The notes: generated by a model from the sequence alone, not told the origin. Shown: positions 47,470 to 56,845, counted from the first letter of the stretch. The stretch is DNA of 64,000 bases from Candidatus Borkfalkia faecipullorum (GCA_019114245.1 DXFX01000009.1:1-64000); one strand, 5' to 3'. Program-made: numbers and translations.

Positions 47470-49788
47470 ATGCGGTTGCGGTTCAGATACGGATATAAGA
47501 CGGCGCTCGTCTACTTTGCAGTGTTTGCGGGGATGGTTCTGCTCAATTTCACCATGCGTTCCTTTGAACCTTTTTCCCTGCCCCTGTTTGCGGCGGCGCT
47601 CACGTGCGGATTTCATCCGCTGGCGCTGGCGGGAATGTACATATTGGCGGGCGGCCTGTCGCTGTTGGCGGGGTTCAATGCGTTTATCGTCTTTCTGATG
47701 CAGGGGATCTTTCTGGGCGCCGTCTTTTTTGTGTACGAGCGCACGGGCAGGTCCATGCGCGCGGAATTCGGGCTGTGGTGCGCTCTGGCGCTTCTGCCCT
47801 TTTTGTGGCGGTTCGGGGGGTACGTATATGCCGATTACGTGCAAAGCGCCCTCGTTTCGGCGGCCATTTTCCTGCTGTGCCTGCTCTTTTTGGGGGCGGG
47901 GCGCAGTTTGCTGCTGCACGCGGGCAGGCGCCGCCTGTCCCCGGAAGAACTCATCTTTCTGGCGGCAAGCGTCGCCGCGGTCGGGGTGGGGTTGTACAAC
48001 TGTCTGGGGGAAAATGTCTATCAGTCTGTCGCCCTTTTCCTCATTTTGCTCTCCTGCGCACTGCTGCGCAGCGCGTCCGCCGTGTTCTGCGCGCTGGTGC
48101 TGGGCATCGCGCCCTCCGTCTGCAGGAGCGTTTCGTCCATGTCGCCCGATCTGTACCCCGTCGCGGCCTTTTCCCTTTGTGCGGCGGCGGCCCTCTTGCT
48201 GCTGCGCGCGGGCAAGCTCCCCTGCGCGCTGGGCGCCTTTTTTGCGGACGTCTTGCTGCGCACTCTCTCCTGCCTCGCGGATACGGGCATGGAAGGGCTT
48301 ACGCGGATGCAGTTTTACCTCACCTTGCTCGTGCCGCTCGTTCCCTGTCTGCTGTTTGTCTTTCTGCCCGAAACTCTGCTCCGCCGCGGTGCGCGGACGA
48401 TCCGCCTGTACGGCGAGCGCCGCCTCACCCGCACCAGCATCGACAGGAACCGCGCGGAAGTGGGGGAACGGTTGTTTGAAATGTCTGCGGCCTTTCGGGA
48501 GATCGAAAACGCCTTTTACTCGTTTGCCGCCGAGCAGACGTTTGCGGGGGCGCCCGCTCTGTTGGCGGAACAGGTGCGCGCGGAGGCGTGCGCAAACTGC
48601 GAAAAGCTCTCTTCCTGCGATCAGAAAACGGACGGCGGACTTTTGCGGCTGACGGAAGTGGGCTGCGAGAAGGGGAAAGTGAGCCTGATCGACCTGCCGG
48701 GGGCGCTTTCTGCGGAATGTCCCAATCCCGCGGGGCTGCTGTTTTCCCTCAATCGGGTGCTTGCGGAATACCGTCGGGAGGCGCTGGAAGCGGAAAATGC
48801 CGCCGCCGCGCGGGAACTGTTTGCCAAACAGGCGCGCGCGGTGGCGGACCTTTTAAAAGATCTCGCCGTGCGGCAAAGTGTCCCCACGGGCGCCAACGTG
48901 CAGGCGGAGCAGGAGATCCAGGCCGCGCTGGGGAGTGCGGGCATCCCCTGCGACGAAGTGTTTGTTTTGGGGGAAATGCCCGAAATTTACCTTACCGTAT
49001 GCGGAAATTATGCGCAAAGGCGCATTTGCGCCGCCCTTTCCCGCGCCATGGGAAAGGAGTATACTCTCTCCGCGCGGCGCAACGTGTGTGCGGACAAATA
49101 CGTCTACGTCCTGCGCCCCACGCCCGTGTACGATGCGGCGTTCGGCGTGGCCTCCGCCACTAAGGAAGGGGAAAGCGCCTGCGGCGATACCACTTCCGTG
49201 CTGCGCATCGACGAGCGCAATTTTCTCTGCGCCCTTGCGGACGGCATGGGCAGCGGCGGGGAGGCGCGCTCCCTTTCGGACGCCGCGCTCAATCTGGTGG
49301 AAAGCCTCTTCCGCGCGGGTATGGCGGGGGAAACCGTCCTGCTCACCGTCAACAGGCTCCTGTCTTTCCGCAAAGGGGAGGGGTTTGCCTGCCTGGACGT
49401 CGCCACGGTCAATCTGGATACTGGCAGGGCGGACATCGTAAAGGCGGGTTCGCCGCTCGCCTTTCTCATCACCCGTTCCAAAGTGGAAACGCTGGAAAGC
49501 GATTCCCTCCCGCTGGGCATTCTCGAAGGGGTGCATCCCACCACCCTCACGCGCACGCTGTCGGACGGGGACGTGCTGGTTTTTCTCAGCGACGGGATCT
49601 CTTCGGCATTCGGTTCGGGGACGGACGTCGCACAGTTTTTGAGTCAGAAGATCGCCGCCAACCCGCAGGCGCTGGCAGATTCCCTGCTTGCCGAGGCGCT
49701 CGCGCGCAGCGGCAGGGCGCAGGACGACATGACTGTGCTTGCCGTGCGCCTCTTCTCGCGCACGCCCACGACGGTGGAGGGGAGCTGA
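47470..49788 (+). CDS. spoIIE: Stage II sporulation protein E (SpoIIE)
   Basis: 772 residues from ATG 47470 with GGGAGAGG upstream. About ten membrane helices occupy the first 330 residues, followed by a regulatory linker with a Cys-rich turn (CANCEKLSSC) and a C-terminal PP2C domain: LCALADGMGSGGEARSLS, then DVATVNLDTG and VFLSDGISSAFG. That is the SpoIIE layout and near its usual size. In sporulation it dephosphorylates SpoIIAA at the polar septum to free sigma-F. Its presence shows that the lineage can, or could, form spores. Confidence 0.9.
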   Translation: MRLRFRYGYKTALVYFAVFAGMVLLNFTMRSFEPFSLPLFAAALTCGFHPLALAGMYILAGGLSLLAGFNAFIVFLMQGIFLGAVFFVYERTGRSMRAEFGLWCALALLPFLWRFGGYVYADYVQSALVSAAIFLLCLLFLGAGRSLLLHAGRRRLSPEELIFLAASVAAVGVGLYNCLGENVYQSVALFLILLSCALLRSASAVFCALVLGIAPSVCRSVSSMSPDLYPVAAFSLCAAAALLLLRAGKLPCALGAFFADVLLRTLSCLADTGMEGLTRMQFYLTLLVPLVPCLLFVFLPETLLRRGARTIRLYGERRLTRTSIDRNRAEVGERLFEMSAAFREIENAFYSFAAEQTFAGAPALLAEQVRAEACANCEKLSSCDQKTDGGLLRLTEVGCEKGKVSLIDLPGALSAECPNPAGLLFSLNRVLAEYRREALEAENAAAARELFAKQARAVADLLKDLAVRQSVPTGANVQAEQEIQAALGSAGIPCDEVFVLGEMPEIYLTVCGNYAQRRICAALSRAMGKEYTLSARRNVCADKYVYVLRPTPVYDAAFGVASATKEGESACGDTTSVLRIDERNFLCALADGMGSGGEARSLSDAALNLVESLFRAGMAGETVLLTVNRLLSFRKGEGFACLDVATVNLDTGRADIVKAGSPLAFLITRSKVETLESDSLPLGILEGVHPTTLTRTLSDGDVLVFLSDGISSAFGSGTDVAQFLSQKIAANPQALADSLLAEALARSGRAQDDMTVLAVRLFSRTPTTVEGS

Positions 49789-49850
49789 AAAAATTCTCCC
49801 GCAGGCGGGCGCCGCATTGAAAAAATCCCTGTTGAGGGAGGGACAAACCA

Positions 49851-50570
49851 ATGACGACACAATTTTTGGGGGCGGTCCTCTTGCCCTATCTGGCGATCGC
49901 CGCGGCGGCGCTGTTGCTGGGCAAATACGGCGGCAGGGCGCGCGGGCTGGTTGTGCGCTGGGTGTTTGCGCTGATGCTGTCTGCAGGCATCGCAAAGCAG
50001 ATCGTCGCCGTGCGCACGGGCGTGTGGCATACGATGGTGCCGCTGCATTTTTCTTCCACCTTTTACCTGACGGTGGGCTGTTCGGTGTTTGCAAAAAATT
50101 TTCTGCGCCGTGCGGGGCAAAGTCTCTTGTTTGTCAGCGGGGTTCTGATGACGGTCGTACTCTTTGTCGATCCCGTCGCGGTGCTGGGCGAACCCGCGCT
50201 CGTGTTTACTTCGCACATCCGCGCTCACGGGTATTTCTTTCACATGGCCGCGGCGTTCCAGATGTTTGTGCTCCTGTTTTCGGGGGAATTGTCTTTGGGC
50301 CGGTACGATGCGCATATCTTTGCGCTGTTTGTCGCCGCTTGGTGCGCTCTCGCCATTCCGGGGGCCTTTTATTTTCGCATCAATTTCATGGGGATCCTCG
50401 TCTCTTACATCCCCTTGCTGGAACGGCTCCGCCTCGCCGCAGGCACTCCGCTCTATCTCACAGTCTGTTATTCGCTGCTCGTCTTATCGGTGTACGCATT
50501 TTTGTTTGTCTGCAAAAAGCTGTCACGTATGCCAGTTTTTCGTGCAAAAAGCGCACTCTACGGAAAGTAG
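49851..50570 (+). CDS. YwaF/TMEM164-like membrane protein
   Basis: 239 residues with GGGAGGG 8 nt upstream. Seven predicted membrane helices; VWHTMVPLHFSSTFYL and a later TSHIRAHGYFFHMAA give conserved His residues in membrane context, as in the YwaF/TMEM164 family, whose eukaryotic member is a proposed lipid acyltransferase. Function in bacteria is unknown. Its stop lies inside a small hairpin (50556-50572). Confidence 0.65.
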   Translation: MTTQFLGAVLLPYLAIAAAALLLGKYGGRARGLVVRWVFALMLSAGIAKQIVAVRTGVWHTMVPLHFSSTFYLTVGCSVFAKNFLRRAGQSLLFVSGVLMTVVLFVDPVAVLGEPALVFTSHIRAHGYFFHMAAAFQMFVLLFSGELSLGRYDAHIFALFVAAWCALAIPGAFYFRINFMGILVSYIPLLERLRLAAGTPLYLTVCYSLLVLSVYAFLFVCKKLSRMPVFRAKSALYGK

Positions 50571-50624
50571 AGCTTCTTTTTTGAAGAGTAGAGGGGCAGA
50601 TTTGAAAAGTAGAACGCTTTTTTT

Positions 50625-50655
50625 CCGCAAGTGCTTGAAAACTTGCGGATTTTTT
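50625..50655 (+). terminator. Terminator overlapping the degV promoter
   Basis: CCGCAAGT/ACTTGCGG with an 8-nt loop is followed by ATTTTTT. The loop and stem contain the TTGAAA -35 of the next promoter. Confidence 0.7.
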
Positions 50656-50663
50656 CATACAAT
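50635..50663 (+). promoter_or_regulatory. Sigma-A promoter of degV
   Basis: TTGAAA and TACAAT with a 17-nt spacer, embedded in the terminator of the upstream gene; a leader of about 130 nt precedes ATG 50796. Confidence 0.6.
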
Positions 50664-50795
50664 ACCATACGGTAAGAAAAGGCAGTCCTTGTGCAAGCGT
50701 TTCACATGCGGAAAGGGCGGTTTTTTGACTGAACAGAAAAAATTCCGCCGCGCGGTGGCATTGCCCCGCGCGGCGGCCGAAAAAAGGAGAACCAT

Positions 50796-51683
50796 ATGCA
50801 GGAGTATGTATTGTGCTGCGGTTCCACCGCAGACCTGACGGCAGAGCGGCTGCGCGAGAGGAACATCGAATACATTCCCTTTCATTTCAGTCTGGACGGC
50901 AAGGAATACACGGACGATCTGGGAAAGAGCATATCTTATCCCGAATTTTACGCCGCCATGGCGCGCGGCGCGATGACGCGTACCTCGCAGACAAACACGG
51001 ACGAGTTTTTGCAGGCGTTTACCCCCTGGCTGGAAGAGGGCAGGGACGTGGTGTACGTTTCCCTTTCTTCGGGAATTTCCGGGACGTACAACGCCGCTCT
51101 CCTCGCGGCGCGCACGTTAAAGGAAAAATTCCCGCAGAGGAATGTGTATATCGTCGATTCACTGGGGGCGTCTTCGGGGTACGGGCTTCTGATGGAGGAG
51201 CTCGCCGACCTGCGCGATAACGGCATGGGCGCGGAGGAACTTGCCCGCCGTGCAGCGCAGATGCGGCTGTTTGTGCATCACTGGTTTTTCTCCACCGACC
51301 TCACGTATTATGTGCGCGGTGGCAGGATCTCGCGCGCCATGGGCTGGTTCGGCACGGTGCTGCGCATCTGTCCGCTCCTGAACATGGATAACCTCGGCAG
51401 GCTGATCCCCCGCCGCAAGGTCCGCACCAAGCCGCGGGTCATCCAGGAGATCGCCCGCACCATGTGCGAGCACGCGCAGGGCGGAACGGCTTATTCGGGC
51501 CGCTGTTATATTTCTCATGCGGATTGTCTGCAGGATGCGCTTGCTGTCAGGGAGCAGGTGGAGGAACGCATTCCCGCACTGCGCGGCAAGGTGCAGATCT
51601 TCGACATAGGCACAACCATCGGGGCGCATACGGGCCCCGGCACCGTCGCCCTCTTCTTTTTGGGGGACGAGCGGAAAGACTGA
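50796..51683 (+). CDS. DegV family fatty-acid-binding protein
   Basis: 295 residues, AAAAAAGGAG upstream. DegV/FakB signatures: CGSTADLT at the N-terminus, RTSQTNTDEF, SLSSGISGTYNAA (fatty-acid carboxylate loop), IVDSLGAS and RGGRISRA. Such proteins present exogenous fatty acids to the kinase FakA, which is not in this window. Full length. Followed by two terminators. Confidence 0.9.
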   Translation: MQEYVLCCGSTADLTAERLRERNIEYIPFHFSLDGKEYTDDLGKSISYPEFYAAMARGAMTRTSQTNTDEFLQAFTPWLEEGRDVVYVSLSSGISGTYNAALLAARTLKEKFPQRNVYIVDSLGASSGYGLLMEELADLRDNGMGAEELARRAAQMRLFVHHWFFSTDLTYYVRGGRISRAMGWFGTVLRICPLLNMDNLGRLIPRRKVRTKPRVIQEIARTMCEHAQGGTAYSGRCYISHADCLQDALAVREQVEERIPALRGKVQIFDIGTTIGAHTGPGTVALFFLGDERKD

Positions 51684-51699
51684 AAAATTTTTAAAAAAA

Positions 51700-51840
51700 G
51701 CCGCCTTTTCTCCCGAATATGGGAGAGGGGCGGCAGATCTCGCAGACAGGGCGCACGGGGGATCGCAAAAGAGAAAAGTCTGCGGGAAATACTTTAAACG
51801 TAAGGCGGAAAGTCCGGGTGATCCCCCGGACTTTTTTTTT
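51700..51840 (+). terminator. Two terminators after degV
   Basis: GCCGCC-TTTTCTCCC pairs with GGGAGAGGGGCGGC (51703-51735). A second stem AAGTCCGGG/CCCGGACTT at 51810-51832 is followed by about ten T, the strongest terminator tail in the window. Confidence 0.85.
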
Positions 51841-51978
51841 CTTTAAAACGATAAGGGAAAAATCTTTGTAAAAATAAGGGAAAACGAGGGGGCGTTTTCC
51901 GTGAATTAAAGTTTTTTAACGGAAAAATTACTTCTCCTCTTTTTATTTTGTTAATCAAATAAACATTAAAATTAATGA

Positions 51979-52006
51979 TTGACAAAGAAAAAAATACTTT
52001 TATAAT
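51979..52006 (+). promoter_or_regulatory. Sigma-A promoter of the lipoprotein/ABC locus
   Basis: TTGACA and TATAAT separated by 16 nt in strongly AT-rich DNA. It should transcribe the broken lipoprotein and the repeat lipoprotein, and perhaps the ABC genes beyond. Confidence 0.7.
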
Positions 52007-52070
52007 GGAAGTACGAAGTGTGATCCGAAAAAAGACAGCTTTAACATTAAGATATACATTAAAGAGGGAA

Positions 52071-52274
52071 AATGAAAAAATATACATAATGATGGCTTTG
52101 CTCCTGGCGCTTTTGCTGTCGGGATGCGGGGAGAAATCGGCGCCCGTTCCCGTCCCTGCACCGGAGGGAGACTATTTTGTTCAGCTGGCGCAGGAATCCG
52201 TCGATCTTCTGGCGGGGCAGGAAGATGCGTACCGAAAAACGCTTGCAAGTATGCAGGTTTTTATAATAATATGA
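52071..52274 (+). pseudogene. Frameshifted, truncated lipoprotein gene
   Basis: After GAGGG, ATG 52071 gives only MKKYT before a stop. One frame over, beyond the A-run, the sequence reads IYIMMALLLALLLSGCGEKS, a perfect type II lipoprotein signal with lipobox, then about 40 residues of Pro/Glu-rich and helical sequence to a stop at 52274. A slip in the A7 run would restore MKK-signal continuity. The mature part is far too short for a solute-binding protein. A small lipoprotein starting at ATG 52089 is an alternative, but it lacks a ribosome binding site. Confidence 0.45.
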
Positions 52275-52283
52275 GGAGGGGTT

Positions 52284-54899
52284 ATGATCAAAACAAGACA
52301 AAAATGGATGTTTGCGGTCCTGCTGATCGTTTGTCTGTCTTTGTGGATCGCCGCGTGCGAAAAGCCGACGGAAACAAAGCCGACATCGCTCAGCATCGCC
52401 AACAAAGAGGCGCTGACGGCGGAATGGCTGCTTGGTGATGCGGACAGAACGGTGGAGGTCTCTATGGAGCCCGATTCGTTCACGGCGGAAAACACGCAGA
52501 TCACGGTCACGTCGGGCAACACCGCCGCGGTGGAAGTGTCGGGCATGACGCTCAAAGCGGTGGGCGCGGGTACCTCCGTCATCACCGTTTCGGCGGGAGA
52601 GCTGAAAGACGAGGTCACCGTCACGGTGAAACCTGTTCTCAGCGGCGTCAGCATCACAAACAAAGAGGCGCTGACGGCGGAATGGCTGTTCGGCGGTGCG
52701 GACAGGACGGTGGAAGTCTCTCTGACTCCCGATTCGTACACAACGGAAAACACACAGATCACGGTCACGTCGGGCAACACCGCCGCGGTCACAGTGTCGG
52801 GCATGACGCTCAGAGCGGTGGGCGCGGGCACCTCCGTCATCACCGTTTCGGCGGGAGAGCTGAAAGACGAGGTCACCGTCACGGTGAAACCTGTTCTCAG
52901 CGGCGTCAGCATCACAAACAAAGAGGCGCTGACGGCGGAATGGGTCGAAGGGGACGCGGACAGGACGGTGGAGGTCTCTCTGACGCCCGATTCCTTTACG
53001 TTGGAAAATACGCAGGTCACCGTCACGTCGGCAAACCCCGAAGTGGTGGAAGTATCGGGCATGACGCTCAAAGCGGCGGGAGCGGGCACTTCCGTCATCA
53101 CCGTTTCGGCGGGAGAGTTTACGGACACGGTGGAGCTGACCGTTCGCCCCGCACTGGAATCCGTTCAGGTGAGCAATAAGGATGCGCTGACGGCGCAGTG
53201 GATCATCGGTTCGCAAGATCGTACGGTGGAAGTTGCGCTTTCGCCGAGTGAATATTACAATACGCAAAACACGCAGATCACCGTGACGTCGGAAAATCCC
53301 GACGCGGTGGAAGTGTCGGGCATGACGCTCAGAGCGGTGGGTGCGGGCACTTCCGTCATCACCGTTTCGGCGGGAGACAAGAACGATACCTTTACGGTCA
53401 GCGTCGAGATCGGAGCTCCGCAGATCACGGTCGCAAAAGAGACGATCGAAGTGCTGCAGGATACGCCCGCATATCTGCTGGAAGGGGTCACGGTCAAGTC
53501 CTGCGACGGAAGCGATCTGAAAAGCTCCCTTTCGGTGGAGCTGTCCGACCCGGACAAAATGACTTACTCGTTTGAAAACCTCACCGTTTCCGAACCGGGC
53601 GCCTACACCGTGACGTTTACCGTTTCGGATCCCCGTGACGCTTCCAAGACGGCGAGCAAGACGGTGGACGTGGACGTTTACAGAAAGATCTTTACCTGGC
53701 AGGACAACACCTGGACGGTCGGCAACGAGATGAGGCCGAATACGGAACAGACGGTTGCCGGCAGCAATACAGGATTTACCATTGCGCAGTTCAATCTCAG
53801 TCCTTCCACGCTCTATTATGCGGAGGCGGTGTACACCGTCGGCGATCCGCACGGCAGCCGCGTGATCGGAATGGGGCATTTTGCGGAGGGCAACACTTCC
53901 CGCTGGCTGGCGATGTGCGTGGACCGCGGAGACAGAAACCATAAAGCCAAGGACTTTGATACGACGGACGGCAAGAGCTGGGATCTGAACGAGTATGATA
54001 CGTACGGCAGGTTCTGCGCTTATTCTTACCAGATCGCCAATTACAGGGGCATCCCTGACAAGGATGCGGGCGTGGTCAAGTACGCGATCGCGCGCAGCGG
54101 CGATTACTTCTATGCGTTTGTCAACGATACATATGTGTGCTGCGTCTCCCTGGAATACTACCGCGATCAGCCCACGCTTCCCGGCATTTTCGGACACGCG
54201 ATGGATACGACGGTGCTTTCCTCGATCGTCTATTTCGGCGGAGAGCAGGCGCAGCAGAAGCTGGATTCCCTGCTGGCAGACGGTTCGCAGATGGGCGCGC
54301 ATGTTCCCGCTGACTGGGCAGCCGCTTCCCTCAACGACAATCTGAAAATCAACCCTATCAGCGAAACGCGCGGTCTGAATTACGATTATACGGATACGAT
54401 GTCCGATTTCAACAACGGAATGGCGGGCCCGTACCTGTATCTGGACGGCGATTTCACCTTCTCGTGGGAATATAAAAACACGGGCATCGGGGACACGGCG
54501 AACAAGCGCCGCATGATCCTGGAAGTCAGAAACTTCCTGTACGGGGCGGAGATCGTGCAGTTCGGCGCCGATCTTGCAAACAACAAATACCTCCTCAACG
54601 TCTCCCAGAAAGAGAGCTGGTGGGAGCAGACGGCGAACTTCCCCGACGAGGAAAAGGGTACGCGTTATACCATTTCGCGCCGCGTGATGGACGGTTATGA
54701 CGAGTACACGATGACGGTGCAGTCTCTGGATGATCCCGATCTTACGTTTACGCGCACCGTTCAGTGGGACGGCAAAAACAGCGCGGGAGGTGTGGCAGAC
54801 GACAAGGTGGGCAGGCCCGTCCTGTTTGTATGGCACAACTACTTCACGTCGGGCGAGTATTCCAACATCACCTGGAGCATCGACGACGCGCAGGCTTAA
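52284..54899 (+). CDS. Surface lipoprotein with four Ig-like (BIG2-type) repeats and a C-terminal lectin-like region
   Basis: 871 residues, GAGGAGGGG upstream. A signal peptide with lipobox (LWIAAC, Cys near 25) precedes four 86-residue repeats (about 40-383), each with NKEALTAEW at the start and VSGMTLKAVGAGTSVITVSAG at the end, a BIG2-like immunoglobulin fold. The first three copies are nearly identical in DNA. Residues 400-465 are another beta domain (VDVDVYRK end). The C-terminal 400 residues are Trp/Tyr-rich and resemble a concanavalin-like/sugar-binding module. Probably a cell-surface carbohydrate-binding protein of the downstream ABC/GH97 locus. Confidence 0.75.
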   Translation: MIKTRQKWMFAVLLIVCLSLWIAACEKPTETKPTSLSIANKEALTAEWLLGDADRTVEVSMEPDSFTAENTQITVTSGNTAAVEVSGMTLKAVGAGTSVITVSAGELKDEVTVTVKPVLSGVSITNKEALTAEWLFGGADRTVEVSLTPDSYTTENTQITVTSGNTAAVTVSGMTLRAVGAGTSVITVSAGELKDEVTVTVKPVLSGVSITNKEALTAEWVEGDADRTVEVSLTPDSFTLENTQVTVTSANPEVVEVSGMTLKAAGAGTSVITVSAGEFTDTVELTVRPALESVQVSNKDALTAQWIIGSQDRTVEVALSPSEYYNTQNTQITVTSENPDAVEVSGMTLRAVGAGTSVITVSAGDKNDTFTVSVEIGAPQITVAKETIEVLQDTPAYLLEGVTVKSCDGSDLKSSLSVELSDPDKMTYSFENLTVSEPGAYTVTFTVSDPRDASKTASKTVDVDVYRKIFTWQDNTWTVGNEMRPNTEQTVAGSNTGFTIAQFNLSPSTLYYAEAVYTVGDPHGSRVIGMGHFAEGNTSRWLAMCVDRGDRNHKAKDFDTTDGKSWDLNEYDTYGRFCAYSYQIANYRGIPDKDAGVVKYAIARSGDYFYAFVNDTYVCCVSLEYYRDQPTLPGIFGHAMDTTVLSSIVYFGGEQAQQKLDSLLADGSQMGAHVPADWAAASLNDNLKINPISETRGLNYDYTDTMSDFNNGMAGPYLYLDGDFTFSWEYKNTGIGDTANKRRMILEVRNFLYGAEIVQFGADLANNKYLLNVSQKESWWEQTANFPDEEKGTRYTISRRVMDGYDEYTMTVQSLDDPDLTFTRTVQWDGKNSAGGVADDKVGRPVLFVWHNYFTSGEYSNITWSIDDAQA
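52401..53432 (+). repeat. Four tandem 258-bp repeats
   Basis: The motif beginning AACAAAGAGGCGCTGACGG occurs at 52401, 52659 and 52917, and in variant form at 53175, an exact 258-bp (86-codon) period. Copies 1-3 share long stretches with few or no differences; copy 4 has diverged. This predicts copy-number variation by recombination. Confidence 0.9.
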
Positions 54900-54910
54900 C
54901 AGAAAAAAAG

Positions 54911-54941
54911 CCGCTTTTCCCGCCGCGGGCGGGAAAAGCGG
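54911..54941. terminator. Intercistronic hairpin
   Basis: A perfect 14-bp stem CCGCTTTTCCCGCC with a GCG loop lies just after the repeat-lipoprotein stop. On the plus strand no T run follows, so partial termination or mRNA stabilisation is likelier than full termination; the A run before it would make a terminator on the minus strand. Confidence 0.6.
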
Positions 54942-55017
54942 TGAAAAATACCAGACTGTAAACAGTCCGCCGCACGCGTCGTGCTGTTCAGAAATTTATC
55001 AATAGAAGGAGTTGAAA

Positions 55018-56835
55018 ATGAAAACTTTTTGGAAAAGGATCGTATCCGTTCTGATGTGTCTCGCCCTTGCGGCCGCACCGATCCTGATGACTGCCTGCTC
55101 ACCCAAGCAGTCCGGAGGCGGAGAGGAAAAATCGGAATACACCGTCGTTTACGATCTGAACTATGAAGGTTCTACCAACAGGACGGTCACCGTCTCCGCG
55201 GGAACGCGCGCCACAAACTGGAAGCCGTCCCGTGCCGACTACGATTTTATTGCATGGTACACCGAACCCGAATGCACCACGAAATTCGATTTTTCGCAGT
55301 ACATCAATGCGGACACCCATATCTATGCGAAGTGGGAAAAGCAGGCCGCGCAGTATACCGTGACTTTCGATTTCAATTACAGCGGCAAGGGTGAACCCGC
55401 CGTCGTCAAAGTGACGGAAAACGAAAAGATCGCCGAGCAGTATCTGCCCACGAGCCCGAGGCTGGGCATGGAGATCTCCGGCTGGTTCGAGGACGCCGAT
55501 TGCACGTTGGCATGGAACATGGACAGAGACGTCGTCACGGAGGACATCACTCTCTATGCGGCGTACGAAACGGATGCGAGCATTCCCCGCAATCCTGACG
55601 GCTCCATCAAGTATGAAAACGTGGTCGTCAACTTCTGGGTCGGCTCCAACTTCGGTTACGATGCTTACCTGAAGTCCCTGGTCAACCGCTTCAACAGCGA
55701 GAACACCGGCAAGATCCGCATCGATATGACTTTCAGCGGAAATCTCGTGCAGAGCACGACGGCCCTGCGTATGCAGCAGATGCCGGGAATGAACGCAGGT
55801 TACACAGGCTATTATTCCGTAGAGGAAGTTTACGATTTTGCCGGCATCGAGTATTCCCGTTCCGATTACTTTGAACAGGCTTCCCGCGATAGCTATGTCG
55901 GCGGAAAGATGTATTCCGTACCCGTCATCATGGGTGCGCCCTTCTTCGTGTACAACAAGACGCTCATGCAGAAATATGCCGAAAACGGCGCTCTGCCCAC
56001 CAATTATTCCAAACTGAGCGCTCTGCTCACCAAGGCGTACAACGGCGAGATCGGCTCCAACGCTTCTTTCAAAACCGTTCTCACCAACCGTTCCTGGACC
56101 TTCAAAGAGGCGCCCAGCTACGTCGCATTCCTCCAGAACGGCGCAGACTATTACGTGTACGAAAACGGCTCCTTCGTCAACAAGTGGAGCGATTCCGCCG
56201 TGTATGCAAACGCGGTGAAGGCGATGCAGAATACGTACGATCTGTTTGGCGAAGGCGGCGCTCTGCACGGCTCTTCCAACGGATTTGACAGCGAGTACAC
56301 GGACGACAACGCCATCAACCAGGTCAAAAACGGAAACGCGCTTCTCGGTCTGGTCAACATTGCCGCCACCATCGCTCCCCGCGCAGCCGACATTTCTTCT
56401 CTGGGCATCCTGCCTCTGAGCGGTCTGTTTACGGACAACACGGACGCGCAGTCGCAGCAGGTCCCCGTACATACCGTCGGATTGCAGTTCTACAAGGCGA
56501 AGGACGTTTCCCTGGTCGAGCTTGCAGCCGCGGCAGAGTTTGCCGATTTTGTCAGCCGCAACTCGGCGGGCTTCGGTGAATCCGGCTGGTATCCGATGCG
56601 CAAATCGGCGGCGGAAAATACTTCCTTCACCAAATCCTCCAATGCGGTCGCCAAGATCGTTTTGCAGACGGGCGATCCCGAAAACTTCCGTTCGCTGGAC
56701 GGATTTGTCAACGGCAAGAGCATCTTCAACGTCACGGCGGCGGAAAGTTACATTGTCCCCGTTCTGGAAGGTTCTGCAGAGGTCGGAAAGGCGGTAGAGG
56801 ATCTCATGGCCGCCATCAACGGACAGCTGCTGTAA
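55018..56835 (+). CDS. ABC solute-binding lipoprotein with N-terminal InlB repeats
   Basis: 605 residues from ATG 55018, AAGGAG upstream. Lipobox LMTAC (Cys near 27). Before the binding fold come two InlB B/Flg_new repeats: residues about 40-110 (YTVVYDLNYEG...IYAKWEK) and 112-185 (YTVTFDFNYSG...LYAAYE). The rest is a family 1-type sugar-binding protein (NVVVNFWVGSNFGYDAYLKSL, then YYSVEEVYDFAG, GAPFFVYNKTLM and SGLFTDNTDAQ). It should capture oligosaccharide for permeases such as those at 60478 and 61496. An InlB spacer in this position is unusual and would lift the receptor off the membrane. Confidence 0.85.
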   Translation: MKTFWKRIVSVLMCLALAAAPILMTACSPKQSGGGEEKSEYTVVYDLNYEGSTNRTVTVSAGTRATNWKPSRADYDFIAWYTEPECTTKFDFSQYINADTHIYAKWEKQAAQYTVTFDFNYSGKGEPAVVKVTENEKIAEQYLPTSPRLGMEISGWFEDADCTLAWNMDRDVVTEDITLYAAYETDASIPRNPDGSIKYENVVVNFWVGSNFGYDAYLKSLVNRFNSENTGKIRIDMTFSGNLVQSTTALRMQQMPGMNAGYTGYYSVEEVYDFAGIEYSRSDYFEQASRDSYVGGKMYSVPVIMGAPFFVYNKTLMQKYAENGALPTNYSKLSALLTKAYNGEIGSNASFKTVLTNRSWTFKEAPSYVAFLQNGADYYVYENGSFVNKWSDSAVYANAVKAMQNTYDLFGEGGALHGSSNGFDSEYTDDNAINQVKNGNALLGLVNIAATIAPRAADISSLGILPLSGLFTDNTDAQSQQVPVHTVGLQFYKAKDVSLVELAAAAEFADFVSRNSAGFGESGWYPMRKSAAENTSFTKSSNAVAKIVLQTGDPENFRSLDGFVNGKSIFNVTAAESYIVPVLEGSAEVGKAVEDLMAAINGQLL

Positions 56836-56845
56836 CAGGAGGCTT

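Noticed and set aside
52401-53432. Regular repeats as a possible CRISPR array
   Set aside because: The 258-bp unit is a coding, in-frame Ig-like domain; there are no short repeats with unique spacers.
52059-54836. Very long antisense frame (925 codons) opposite the repeat lipoprotein
   Set aside because: It mirrors codon structure of the plus-strand gene, has Arg/His-rich composition without domains, and lacks a ribosome binding site.
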